Positions 41,665 to 52,200 of a stretch of DNA of 64,000 nucleotides are shown one piece after another. The notes below the pieces were generated by a model that saw only the letters and a list, made by a program, of their open reading frames with translations, was not told the DNA's origin and did not search any database. The stretch is from Candidatus Sedimenticola sp. (ex Thyasira tokunagai). Its GTDB lineage: Bacteria; Pseudomonadota; Gammaproteobacteria; Chromatiales; Chromatiaceae. Position numbers and translations under genes: made by a program. Every line of letters starts with the position of its first letter. Position 1 is the first letter of the stretch. Location of the stretch: positions 120,598-184,597 of the forward strand of contig CP134874.1 in the NCBI GenBank assembly GCA_037318855.1. Reading direction: 5' to 3'.

Positions 41665-41840
41665 AGGCCGCAAATAAACGCGTATGAACGCAAATATTTG
41701 AAAAATTCCTAATCTACCAAGCATCTGAATATACTCTGGATAGTGATTATTTACGTTCAGTACCCTGAGAATCTAACCGTGAAGGATAATTTTAGTCTCA
41801 TATTCGCGTTTATTTGCGTTCATTTCCGGCTGCGTTTCAG
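41665..41840. repeat. Opposed AAATGAACGCAAATAAACGC repeat pair
   Basis: A CGCAAATAAACGC-type unit at 41669-41698 has an inverted relative (ATATTCGCGTTTATTTGCGT and following) at about 41800-41838. A third, single copy (GAAATGAACGCATATAAACG) is at 44938-44962 after the MoxR gene. These are short dispersed intergenic repeats of unknown role. Confidence 0.6.
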
Positions 41841-41856
41841 GGGTAATCAAGCATGT

Positions 41857-43746
41857 TTATGGTTTAGTGCTTGGGGCTCTCTTATGCTTCAAGTGGATCA
41901 ACAGCAGTGAGATCGCCGCCGGCGTCATACCGGGAATACGGCCCGCCTGACCAATGGTTGCCGGGCGGCTTCTGATCAACTTTTCACGGACCTCTGAGGA
42001 GAGACCCCTCACCTGCTCATAATCGAGGCTCTCAGGCAGTTTCACCGCCTCCTTCGAGCGTTGGCGGTCGATCTCCTGCTGCTGGCGCTGGATATAGCCG
42101 GCGTATTTCGCCTGTATCTCCAGCTGCTCGGCCACCTTTGGATCGACCACCGCCGGACCCACCCCCTCCAGGCCGGTAAGGGCGGCATAACTCACCTCCG
42201 GTCGTGAAAGCATATCCAGAGCACGGGTCTCCTTGGAGATCGCACTGCTCAGCTCAGCCTCCGCCTGTTGTGCCACCGGGCTATTGGGTTGCAGCCAGAT
42301 CCCTCGCAACCGCTCACGCTCCAGCTCAATAGCCTCACGCTTCTCATTGAACAGACGCCAGCGCTGTTCCGGCACCAGCCCAAGCCGGTGGCCCTGCTCA
42401 GTCAGACGCAGGTCGGCATTATCTTCGCGTAGCAGCAGACGATACTCCGCCCGGCTGGTGAACATGCGATAGGGCTCACGGGTACCCTGGGTAATCAGAT
42501 CATCCACCAGCACACCAAGATAGGCCTCATCCCGCCGTGGACACCAGGCCTCCTTGCCGCGTATCTTCAACACGGCATTGAAACCCGCCAGCAGACCCTG
42601 GGCGGCGGCCTCTTCATAGCCGGTGGTACCGTTGATCTGACCAGCGAAGTAGAGGCCGCTGATAAAACGGGTCTCAAGGCTGGGACGCAGATCGCGTGGG
42701 TCAAAAAAGTCGTACTCGATAGCGTAGCCGGGGCGGGTGATGTGGGCATTCTCAAATCCCGCCATGGAGCGCACCAACGCGTACTGAACGTCGAAGGGAA
42801 GGGAGGTGGAGATGCCGTTGGGATAGACCTCATTGCTGGTAAGCCCCTCGGGCTCGATAAAGATCTGGTGTGCCGGATTGTCGGCAAAGCGCACCACCTT
42901 GTCCTCGATGGAGGGGCAGTAACGCGGCCCTACCCCCTCAATCACCCCGGTATACATCGGCGAGCGGGACATACCGCCACGGATAATCTCGTGGGTGCGC
43001 TCATTGGTGTGAGTGATATGGCAGTTCACCTGCTGCGGATGCTGCTCCACCGAACCGATGAAGGAGAAAACCGGCAGCGGCTTATCCCCCGGCTGGGCCT
43101 GGAGGTGTGTATAGTCAATGCTGCGGCTGTCGATGCGCGGCGGCGTTCCGGTCTTTAGTCGCTCGATGTTGAACGGCAGCTCGCGTAACCGCTCGGCCAG
43201 GGCATTGGCGGGAGGATCACCGGCACGTCCTCCCGGGTAGTTGCTGAGGCCGATATGGATACGCCCGCCGAGGAAGGTGCCAACGGTAAGCACCACCGCC
43301 GAGGCACTGAAACGCAGGCCCATCTGGGTCACCACCCCGGTGACCCGCTCCCCCTCCATCACCAGATCATCCACCGCCTGCTGGAACAGATCGAGGTTGG
43401 GTTGATTCTCCAGGGCGTGGCGCACCGCCGCCCTATAGAGCTGACGATCCGCCTGGGCACGGGTGGCGCGTACCGCCGGCCCCTTGCGGGAGTTGAGGGT
43501 ACGGAACTGTATACCGCCAAGATCAGCGGCGTGGGCCATTATCCCACCCAGGGCATCCACCTCTTTCACCAGATGCCCCTTGCCGATACCACCGATAGCA
43601 GGGTTGCAGCTCATCAGCCCCAGAGTATCGATATTGTGGGTCAACAGCAGGGTGCGAGCACCCATGCGTGCCGCCGCAAGTGCCGCCTCGGTACCGGCGT
43701 GGCCGCCCCCCACAACAATCACATCGTAGCTATCGGTATGAAACAT
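41857..43746 (-). CDS. mnmG: tRNA uridine-34 5-carboxymethylaminomethyl modification enzyme MnmG
   Basis: The 629-residue protein from the ATG at 43746 begins [20 protein letters not shown], the FAD-binding GxGxxG, with the signatures [20 protein letters not shown] and [17 protein letters not shown]. With MnmE it modifies wobble uridines of tRNAs. The longer frame begins with a TTG and is rejected. mnmE lies 9 kb away on the same strand, separated by a plus-strand block. Confidence 0.96.
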   Translation of the reverse strand: MFHTDSYDVIVVGGGHAGTEAALAAARMGARTLLLTHNIDTLGLMSCNPAIGGIGKGHLVKEVDALGGIMAHAADLGGIQFRTLNSRKGPAVRATRAQADRQLYRAAVRHALENQPNLDLFQQAVDDLVMEGERVTGVVTQMGLRFSASAVVLTVGTFLGGRIHIGLSNYPGGRAGDPPANALAERLRELPFNIERLKTGTPPRIDSRSIDYTHLQAQPGDKPLPVFSFIGSVEQHPQQVNCHITHTNERTHEIIRGGMSRSPMYTGVIEGVGPRYCPSIEDKVVRFADNPAHQIFIEPEGLTSNEVYPNGISTSLPFDVQYALVRSMAGFENAHITRPGYAIEYDFFDPRDLRPSLETRFISGLYFAGQINGTTGYEEAAAQGLLAGFNAVLKIRGKEAWCPRRDEAYLGVLVDDLITQGTREPYRMFTSRAEYRLLLREDNADLRLTEQGHRLGLVPEQRWRLFNEKREAIELERERLRGIWLQPNSPVAQQAEAELSSAISKETRALDMLSRPEVSYAALTGLEGVGPAVVDPKVAEQLEIQAKYAGYIQRQQQEIDRQRSKEAVKLPESLDYEQVRGLSSEVREKLIRSRPATIGQAGRIPGMTPAAISLLLIHLKHKRAPSTKP

Positions 43747-43858
43747 TTTTCCAGCCAACTTGTTATCAAGCAGATCATTTTACACCTTATCCTCTCCTAT
43801 TCAGCACAACCTTAACAACGCAGGCTTTAGCCAAACGAGGATCACAGAGAACGCAGAG

Positions 43859-43930
43859 GAGCACAAAGAGCACAAAGAGCACAAAGAGCACAAAGAGCAC
43901 AAAGAGCACAAAGAGCACAAAGAGCACAGA
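43859..43930. repeat. 9-bp tandem repeat GAGCACAAA, eight units
   Basis: Seven perfect units and one variant (GAGCACAGA) run from 43859 to 43930 within a longer purine-rich dispersed repeat (43839-43932). Identical tandem copies are prone to slippage. It lies between the mnmG start and the MoxR gene. Two short frames reading Lys-Glu-His repeats are by-products. Confidence 0.9.
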
Positions 43931-44007
43931 GTGCGTGATGAAAGCTACAAGTCCAGCTGAATATCAACTAATGTTTGTATGTCGTGAAACCGGGATTTGG
44001 AGCGGTA

Positions 44008-44925
44008 ATGAAGGAAAAACTTGAACAGATCATCACCGAGGCAGGCCGAATCATTCTCGGCAAGGAGCAGCCGGTGCGCCTCGCCATCGCCTGCCTGCTG
44101 GCACGGGGTCATCTGCTGATCGAGGATCTGCCAGGCGTCGGCAAAACCACCCTAGCCCACCTGCTCGCCAAACTGCTGGGGCTGGAGTACCAACGCATCC
44201 AGTTCACCAGCGACCTGCTGCCGGCGGATATTATCGGCGTCTCCATCTACGACCGGGGTGAGGCCCTGTTTCGCTTTCATCCCGGCCCGGTCTTCTCGCA
44301 GCTGGTGCTGGCGGATGAGATCAACCGTGCCACCCCCAAGGCCCAGAGCGCCCTGCTGGAGGCGATGGAGGAGCGCCAGGTGACTACCGAGGGGGAGACC
44401 CGACGGCTACCCGAGCCCTTTTTTGTTATCGCCACCCAGAATCCAGCCCATCAGATTGGCACCTTCCCCCTCCCTGAATCCCAACTCGACCGCTTTCTTA
44501 TGCGCATCAATCTGGGCTACCCCGATCCCCAGGCAGAGCGTGCACTGTTGGCCGGCAGGGACAGGCGCGAGATGATCGACCAGGTAACACCCTGTTTAGC
44601 GGCAGGAGAGTTACAGGCCATCCAGCAGCAGGTGAGTAGGGTGCATGTAGCGGATGCACTGCTTGACTATATACAGGATCTGCTCGCTTTCAGCCGCAGC
44701 CATACCCGCTTCAACCACGGCCTCTCCCCCCGTGCCGGGCTTGCGATACTCAACAGCGCCCGCGCCTGGGCACTCCTTCAGGGGCGAGAACAGGTGATAC
44801 CTGAAGATGTGCAGGCAATACTGCCATCCACGGTGAGCCATCGTCTTCACTCCAGTGCCGATACCGGCGTTGATGAGGGAAGGGAGCTCTCCAGGCTGCT
44901 CCTCGAATCAGTTCCGCTTCCTTGA
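44008..44925 (+). CDS. MoxR-family AAA ATPase
   Basis: From the ATG at 44008 (GGAG upstream) the product has 305 residues, with Walker A LPGVGKTTLAHLLAKLL, Walker B LVLADEINRATPKAQSALLE, and sensor motif FFVIATQNPAHQIGTFPLPE. MoxR ATPases act with DUF58/VWA proteins in maturation or stress assembly of protein complexes. The next genes encode a DUF58 protein and a transglutaminase, the usual partners. The upstream ATG at 43975 is rejected because its 11 extra residues are unlike the family. Confidence 0.93.
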   Translation: MKEKLEQIITEAGRIILGKEQPVRLAIACLLARGHLLIEDLPGVGKTTLAHLLAKLLGLEYQRIQFTSDLLPADIIGVSIYDRGEALFRFHPGPVFSQLVLADEINRATPKAQSALLEAMEERQVTTEGETRRLPEPFFVIATQNPAHQIGTFPLPESQLDRFLMRINLGYPDPQAERALLAGRDRREMIDQVTPCLAAGELQAIQQQVSRVHVADALLDYIQDLLAFSRSHTRFNHGLSPRAGLAILNSARAWALLQGREQVIPEDVQAILPSTVSHRLHSSADTGVDEGRELSRLLLESVPLP

Positions 44926-45026
44926 GCGAAATTGAGCCGGAAATGAACGCATATAAACGCCAATATTCACTATTCACCTCTCAGCGAAAAGACTTTTTCA
45001 GGGGTCGGGGTAGGAAAGGTAGATAA

Positions 45027-45974
45027 GTGCGCTTCACCCCACCCAGCCGTTTTCTCCGTCTCGCCTCCGTCGATCGCCAGGGGCGGGCGGAAGTCGGCTA
45101 TCGCAAAATCTATATACTGCCGACAGGCTATGGCCTCGGTTACGCCCTACTGTTGCTGCTGATGCTGCTGGGCTCTATCAACTATGCCAACAACCTCGGT
45201 TTCCTACTCACCTTCCTGTTGGCGGGACTGGGGCTGGTGGTGATGCTGCACACTTGGCGAAATCTTCTGGGCCTGCAACTGCAGCAGGGCAAAAGCGATC
45301 CGGTATTTGCCGGAGAGAGGGCCGTTTTCGAGATTCGTCTGATCAACCCCCACGACAGAGAGCACCCCGGCATCACACTACGATTCGCCAAGGGTGAGGA
45401 GAGTAACGGCGATATCGCAGCTTCGTCATCAGAGGGCCGTAAGCTCACTCTCGATAGCCACAGGCGCGGACGATTACAGCTGCCCAGACTGACACTCTCC
45501 ACCCGCTTCCCCAGCAGCTTGTTACAAGCCTGGTGCTACATCGACCTGCCGGGGGAGTGTCTGGTCTACCCTCATCCCGGGCCACGTCTGCCTCCCTCCG
45601 GTGGAGCTGATTATCTGCACAGCAGCGAGGGAGATCGCGGTGTCGGGGTCGATGATTTTGTCGGCATACGTCCCTACCACAATGGAGACTCCCCCAGGCA
45701 TATCAACTGGAAGGCGCTGGCTCGGGAGCAGGCGCTGCAGACCAAGCAGTTTGGTGGTGACCGTGCCGAGCGGCGTTGGCTAGATTGGGATGAGATGGAC
45801 GAGGAGGATATCGAGAAGCGACTCAGCCGCCTCTGTCGTGGTGTCCTCGATGCTTGCGAACAGCAGCTGGAGTTTGGCCTACGCCTCCCCTCGCTTGAGA
45901 TTACTCCTGCCCGGGGTCAGAAGCACCGCCAGGCCTGCCTCACCGCACTGGCGCTGTTTGGAGAGAACCAGTGA
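45027..45974 (+). CDS. DUF58 domain protein, MoxR partner
   Basis: This 315-residue protein has two N-terminal membrane helices (about residues 33-75, GLGYALLLLLMLLGSINYAN and on). The DUF58 signature VGIRPYHNGDSPRHINWKAL precedes an acidic region. The protein is anchored in the inner membrane. It overlaps the next gene by 4 bp (45971-45974), a sign of translational coupling. The exact substrate of the MoxR-DUF58-transglutaminase module is unknown. Confidence 0.92.
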   Translation: MRFTPPSRFLRLASVDRQGRAEVGYRKIYILPTGYGLGYALLLLLMLLGSINYANNLGFLLTFLLAGLGLVVMLHTWRNLLGLQLQQGKSDPVFAGERAVFEIRLINPHDREHPGITLRFAKGEESNGDIAASSSEGRKLTLDSHRRGRLQLPRLTLSTRFPSSLLQAWCYIDLPGECLVYPHPGPRLPPSGGADYLHSSEGDRGVGVDDFVGIRPYHNGDSPRHINWKALAREQALQTKQFGGDRAERRWLDWDEMDEEDIEKRLSRLCRGVLDACEQQLEFGLRLPSLEITPARGQKHRQACLTALALFGENQ

Positions 45975-48233
45975 AAGGCCCGAGGCACCTTTCACTCCCC
46001 ACCGGCATTTTCACTTGGCTGGTGATCCTCACCGGCTTAGCTGCAGCACCTCACTTTGCGCATCTTGATCTCTCCCTTGCCCTCTTTTTCACCGTCACTC
46101 TCAGTGTGCGCCTTCTCACCATCTATCGTCCTGACCTGCAACCCGGCCGTATCCTGCTGTTTCTCTTTACCCTGGCCGGATTCTCTCTGATCCTCTACCA
46201 CTATCCACTACTCTTCGGACGCCGTGCCGGTGTCGCCATGCTAACGGTGATGCTTGGGCTGAAGCTGCTCGAGCTGCGCAAACCACGGGATCTCTACCTG
46301 GTGGTGTTTCTCGGATTCTTCACTCTTACCACCCAATTTCTCTTCAACCAGCAGATGCTACTGTTGGGCTATAGCCTGCTGGTGACAATGGGGTTGGTGG
46401 TTGTACTGGTCGATCACAGCCGCAGCCAACCCAGCCCATCGCCTTTCGGATCACTCAAACTCTCCCTCTCCCTGCTGCTCCAGGCAGCACCGATTATGGT
46501 TGTGCTATTTCTCTTCTTCCCCCGCCTCTCCGGCCCACTGTGGAACCTGGGCCTCAGCGACAGTAGTGCCACCACCGGTCTCAGCGACAGCATCACTCCT
46601 GGCAGCATCAGTGAGTTGACCCAGTCGCGGGCGGTCGCATTTCGTGTAGATTTCAACGGGCCAGTGCCGCCACCACAACAGCGCTACTGGCGCGGACCTG
46701 TGCTCTGGAACAGCGACGGTTGGCGTTGGGAGATGGGTAATCGACTGGCAGACGGCTTGAAACCACTCACTGTCGAGGGTGAGCGACTCGACTACAGCGT
46801 CACCCTGGAACCCTCTTCCAATCCCTGGATCTATGCTCTCAACCTACCGACAAAAATTCCGCCAAAGTCGCGCCTGCTGCCTGACTTTCATCTTGTCACC
46901 ACGCAACGGGTCAACCGGCGTTACCGCTACGACATCAGCTCACAGCTAAGCTATAACACCGGCCCGATCACTCCAGAGCAGCACCACCGTGGTCTGCAAC
47001 TACCGAACAATATCACCCTCAGGATGAGGAAACTGGTCGCCCAGTGGCGGCAGCAGAGCAGCAACAATCGCGAACTGGTCAACCTCTCCCTCAACCACTA
47101 CCGTCAGCAGCCCTTCTACTACACCCTCTATCCTCCCCTGGCGGAGGAGAATCCGGTGGATCAGTTCCTCTTCGACAGCCGCCGCGGTTTTTGCGAACAC
47201 TGCTGACCGTCAAGGAAGGCTGAAAGCCGAGGCGGTTAGTCCCCGGTAGTCGCGAGGCGATACTGGATGCCCGGCGTGCGCATAGCGCCAGAGGGAATCC
47301 AAAGATCGCATACGAACGCGACGTCAAGTCATCTCGGGAGCCAGCGACGAAGCAGTAACGAGCCTGCGATGTTATTGCGTAGTGCTGGAGACCGGGACGG
47401 CCGGGGCAATAATAGGCTGTCGAAGATTGAGTTCAAAAGGGGGACTTGGATGTCCCGTTTTGCATCACGAAATCGAAGACTCGCTTAACGCCACCAGCTT
47501 TGTCACCCTGATGCGCCTCGCCGGCATACCGGCACGAGTGGTCACCGGCTACCAGGGGGGTGAGGTCAATCCCATTGGAGGCTACCTGATTGTGCGACAG
47601 TCCGACGCCCACGCCTGGGCGGAGGTGTGGCTCAAAGGCCTCGGCTGGGTACGCACCGACCCCACCGCTGCGGTAGCACCTGAGCGCGTCGAGCGGCCAT
47701 TCGATTTTGCCCTTGGCGGCGATACCACCATCGGTATTCCGGTCAACTTCGGCACTGTTGATTCGGATCTTCTGCACCATGCGATCAAGCGCCTACGCCT
47801 CAGCCTGGACGCCGTCAACGCCTCCTGGCACCGCTGGGTACTCGGCTACTCCGACCAGCGACAGGGCGATATGATGAGACGACTGGGCCTGGAGTTTCTC
47901 AAAGGCGCCAGGCTCGCCGCCGGCATGATCGTCAGCACCAGCCTGTTACTGCTGCTGATCGCCCTGCTGCTTTGGTACCGAGGCAGGGAGAGGCTTGATC
48001 CGCTACAAGTCGACTACCAGCGCTTCTGCAAACGGCTGCAGAAAAAGGGTATTCAGCGCAGAAGTTATGAGGGGCCGAAAGATTACAGCAAGCGCGTCAT
48101 CCACCGTCGACCAGACCTGCAAACTGAGGTTGGTGCAATCATCAAACTCTATATCGAGCTGCGTTACGGCGAAGCTGATACAAAACCTGCACGACACCAG
48201 TTCCATCGACTGGTGGGTCGTTTTCACCCTTGA
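45971..48233 (+). pseudogene. TgpA-like transglutaminase (DUF3488) gene interrupted by structured element (copy B)
   Basis: The first part (45971-47201) has several membrane helices, then an extracytoplasmic region with LFDSRRGFCEH including the catalytic Cys. The frame ends two codons later at TGA. The second part (47488-48233) resumes with ATSFVTLMRLAGIPARVVTG and contains the catalytic His in DAHAWAEVW and Asp in RTDPTAAV. A C-terminal helix and DUF4129-like tail (YQRFCKRLQKKGIQRRSYEG) follow. Joined, they give 658 residues, a normal TgpA length. Unless the element is removed from RNA, the protein lacks its His and Asp. Confidence 0.85.
47202..47487 (+). mobile_element. Structured gene-interrupting element, copy B
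   Basis: This 286-bp insert lies between GAACACT and ACGCC. Removal gives GAA CAC TAC GCC (Glu-His-Tyr-Ala). Stems on the plus strand are ACCGTC/GGCGGT (47206-47211/47231-47236, with one G.U pair), GGCTGAAAGCC, GCGAT/ATTGC (47366-47378, one G.U pair), the hairpin at 47433-47463, and a 3' end near GACTCGCTTA. It is in the same sense as the interrupted gene on the proposed RNA strand. There is no target duplication. Confidence 0.85.
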
Positions 48234-48339
48234 CCTGAATGCTACTTGGTTAAGCCAAAATCGGGATCACGGAGAACACAGTGGAGCACAAAGAACACAG
48301 AGTGATTATGAACAACTTTCCAGGTTACTATGAACCACT

Positions 48340-49173
48340 ATGCGAAAAATCCTACACATCATCACACTGGCGCTGCTTTTTATGCTGCTTGCATGGAGCG
48401 GTTGGAAGGTGTGGGAACAGGCCGCCGCTTATGAGGCCGAGACCCTCTACATCATCAATCAACTGGAAGCGGAAACCCAACTGGAGAACAGTGGCCGCCG
48501 GCTTCTCGAAGCGATCAGCTTTGGTCTCTATGAGGGTTATTCAGAGATACTGGTAGAGATCAACCAACACAAGGCGCTGCAAGCGGCCTATTACCAATCG
48601 GTTCGCATACTCACCGGCCTATTCTTCGCTATCGCAGCCGCTATAGCTATCGCCTCCTGGTCGCTGCGCCGCCGGCTGATGGACCTCGGTTACGGCATGA
48701 TTGGCGTCGCTTTTATCACGCTGGTGGTCGGCCTGACCACCCCCATTCTCTCTCTCGAAGCAAGCAAGGAGCTGCCGCTGCTGGGTGAAACGGTATTTCA
48801 GTTTCAGTCAAAGGGGATCCTCACCACCATCACCTCTTTGTGGCAGCACAACAACGCCTGGCTTGCCGCCCTCCTCTTTCTCTTCAGCGTCATCATCCCG
48901 CTGGCAAAAACATTGACCACCTGGCTCACCCTTTTCAGCCGCACTCACTACTTCTCACTCCACGGCCTGCATCTGAGTCGTCACCTCGGCAAGTGGTCTA
49001 TGGCTGACGTTTTTGTCGTCGCCATACTGGTGGTCTTTTTCTCAGCTGCCGGTGAGGAGAGTATGACTCAGGCGGAGGTTCAGGCCGGCCTCTGGTTTTT
49101 TGCCGCTTATGTGCTGCTGTCGCTGGTTGGTACCCAACTGATAGCCCACGGCAGAGAGAAGAGACGGAAATGA
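48340..49173 (+). CDS. Paraquat-inducible protein A (PqiA)-like membrane protein
   Basis: This 277-residue protein has about five hydrophobic helices. The C-terminal half carries the PqiA hallmark region PLAKTLTTWLTLF, RHLGKWSMADVFVVAILVVF and AGLWFFAAYVLLSLVG. The N-terminal half has a helix and a charged coiled stretch. PqiA proteins are inner-membrane partners of MCE lipid-transport systems, but no MCE-domain gene is nearby. The start ATG at 48340 lies in a repeat-containing gap after the transglutaminase gene. Confidence 0.8.
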   Translation: MRKILHIITLALLFMLLAWSGWKVWEQAAAYEAETLYIINQLEAETQLENSGRRLLEAISFGLYEGYSEILVEINQHKALQAAYYQSVRILTGLFFAIAAAIAIASWSLRRRLMDLGYGMIGVAFITLVVGLTTPILSLEASKELPLLGETVFQFQSKGILTTITSLWQHNNAWLAALLFLFSVIIPLAKTLTTWLTLFSRTHYFSLHGLHLSRHLGKWSMADVFVVAILVVFFSAAGEESMTQAEVQAGLWFFAAYVLLSLVGTQLIAHGREKRRK

Positions 49174-49218
49174 GGTTTCCTGACTTTTCAGCTGCGGAGT
49201 GAAGCTGGGCCTATGGGC

Positions 49219-52200
49219 CTATCCCAGTGGATCGGCACCCAGAGTACCAACCAGGCTATTGAGGTAGTCGCTACTCTGAACATAGCCAAGGCGTTGCCGG
49301 GCTGAGTCAACCCTCTCCTGTATACCCAGCTTCTCAGCTGCATCTGAATATCCTGGGCGTTCAAGGAAGGTCTGGAGATAGTCACAGTGGCGCTGCCATA
49401 GTAGCGTCTCCCGCTGCTGCTTGATCTCCAGGCGCTGAGCGTACCAGTCGGAGGCAAGCAGATAATCACGGGTGAACATGGCGCGGACCTCAGGGTGGTG
49501 CACATCCTTACCTTCGTACCCACCGGTGGCCATAATGTGGAGCAGCGCTTTAAGCGGTGGGCAGGCGGCGTCGATACTGCCGTCATCCAGGTACTGCTGT
49601 GCGACACGCTGCTGCGCCTCGACGATGTTGTTGACACCATCGGCAAAGACGTCGAGATCCTGGGTCTCCGGCTTGAGAATCGCCTCGGTAAATACCGCAT
49701 TAGGTGTATCAAAAATCTTGCCGAGAAACCCGTGAACAAAGCGGTCGGTGATACGGTAGCCGAGTCGGCTTGCCAGTACCTTGGCACCTTTGTACTGAAA
49801 ATCCTCCACCGGCTCGAGGAAACCATTTTCGATCAGGAACTGCGGATCACGCTCCTCCTTATCCAGCCGCGCCCACACCTCGGGAATCAGCAGACTGATG
49901 TCGTGATCGACACGCACATCCGGGCCGATAAAACCGGCCGAGCTGGAAAAACCTGCGTAGCCGGTAAGAATGTAGGAGACCAGCGCGTTGTTTAGATCAG
50001 CAGTGGCACGGAGGGCATTGAAGGGGCCCTTGGTCAGGGCCCCTTCACTCCCCGCACCGGTGGTGGAGGGTGACTTGCCGGTAAGACTGCAGATAAAGTC
50101 CATAAAGAGTTCCGGCAACTCCTGATAATGGATTGGATTGTAGACCGCCAATGCACGAATACCCGGCTCAGGTGGATTGTTACGTCGACCGGTCAGTACC
50201 GCATCCACCGGGTGACAAACCGGCTGCGACAACGGCAACTTTCGGTGCATACGGGTGCTGACATCTGCGACATATTTACTCCTGGGATTGGCTAGGTCCG
50301 GTCGGGTCTGCAAGTAACGGGGGTTCTTGCTCGGCTTGCCATCCACAAGGCGCGGATGGGCGGAGGAGACGACATAGCCCTCTTTTTCATCGTACGCACT
50401 CTGCAGCAGTTGCGACATCGCCGGGGAAAAGTCACCAAAGGTGAGGACATCCTCCACCACCGACTCCAGCTTCTCACCTTGCAAGGGTTCGAAGTTGGCA
50501 ATAAAGTTACCCGGCTGGGCCATCTCCCGCTCGGTCTGCTTGTCAAAGCCGGGATGAATCGCATCATCCGGTCGCTGAAAGAGGCGATACTCACAATTTT
50601 TCACCAGCTTGACGCTCTCTCCATATCTACTACAGTTGCAGTCGTCACGCAGATAGTCGGTGGAGACCACCACCGAGGCACTGATGTCATCCTCCATCTG
50701 AATCTTCTCAGATGAGATGAAATCCTGACGTACCTTGAAGGTGCGCCACTTACCCTCTTCATCGAAACCTACACGTAGATAAGAACCGACGATTCTGCGA
50801 CCGAACAACTTGAGCTCATGACCGGCACTGCCGTCGATCACATCCACCGAGACATACTTGCGCCAGCTGTCACCCCACGACTCCCTGTAGAAACGTTTGA
50901 TAATAAATGCCAGGGCCTGAATACGGTTGGGCAGATTCTCCAGCCACCGGTTATATTCATCGGTATAGCTGGGAGAGGGGGTCAACAGTTTGATAAACGA
51001 GCCGAGGCTGCGCTCGGGACTGAGGGGCTTGCGGCTCGCATCATAATCCTCCTGCTCAAAACCGGGCCTGATGTGGCCGCTGTAGTCACGATCAAAGATC
51101 TCCTGTACCAGGTCGAGATCGCTTTTCAGGTCATCGATAAAGAACGGATGATAGAGCACTGCATCATCCATCGATTTTGAGATCTCCGACTTGCCACCGC
51201 CGGATACCGTACTCGGTTTGTGGCAAAAGGTACCTTCCGGCTCGGTGCCAACGAGACGCCAGGAACCGGTATGGGGGTGTCTCTCCATCTCCACCCTGTA
51301 GCCGTTTGGCTGGATATAGGTCTGCTCCGGCTGCAGGCGTATACTGTGCTCATCACCATCCCGCCGCCATGTAATGGTCTGCTTCTGCAGATCCATACGC
51401 AGATCCTGAGGTACATAGATCACCTCTGGAAAGCGTTTATCGATACCGTGCCCCTCGGGCTGCAGCTCCATCAAATCGCCGTAACGCTCAACCATCTCCT
51501 GAAAAGAGTAGCCCGGTTCGCGGGTGATGCTATCTACGCCAAACTCGAAACCGTGACTTACCCGGGGAAAGGCGAGGGCGCCACCGGCATGCTCCTCTTC
51601 AGCAAGACCGTAGAGATTGGCGGCAAAACCGATCTGGGTCTTCACCTCCTTTTTGCAGTAACCGTAGTAGTTGTCGGCGAGCAGGGTGACGATAACACCA
51701 CTCTCATCACGAGCGGTCAGCTTGAATGCTTCCCCATCGTTGTAGAGTTCATCCTCCTGCCGCCAGCACATCCCTTCAGCGCGTTGGCGATCCCCGGCTT
51801 GGTCATAGTGGGGGAGACCCAGGGCCTTTTTCGTCATCCGAACAAGATGAGGGGCGAGAATGACGCAGCCGGTGTGGCCGCTCCAGTGATCAACGTCGAG
51901 CCCGGCATCAAAGATGGGGAGGGTGGGGTTACCGCCATTGCCGAAAATACTCTCGACAAAATCGAGGTTACTCACCAGATTGCCGGGGGCAAAAAAGCGG
52001 ATCTCCATCCGCTTCTCCGCGTCACGGCCTGGAACCTCCGGGCAGATGGTCGGGCGCAGCAGCAGGGAGACGAACATCTCCGCCTTCTCCGACTGGTTAG
52101 CAGTAAAGGGTAGCTGCAGTAGCTCTTTTGGAGGATTGAATGCCTCTTTCAACAGTGCGGCAAAGGCAGTGCTCGGTACCGCTTTCTTATCACCGGGAAT

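Noticed and set aside
43859..43930. CRISPR array
   Set aside because: The units are 9 bp and directly adjacent, with no spacers and no cas genes.
43760..44024. Small plus-strand proteins made of Lys-Glu-His repeats
   Set aside because: They arise from the 9-bp tandem repeat, lack a ribosome site and have no family.
34806..47487. Standard group I or group II intron in all three genes
   Set aside because: The element lies antisense to the gene in copy A, is short, and shows no recognised intron core. It is kept only as one testable option for copies B and C.
47382..47490. Open frame reading through copy B into the transglutaminase
   Set aside because: The N-terminal residues come from the non-coding element and have no counterpart in the family.
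51220..52113. 297-codon plus-strand frame opposite the large protein gene
   Set aside because: It is antisense shadow; the minus frame of 1150 codons is far longer and has a good ribosome site.
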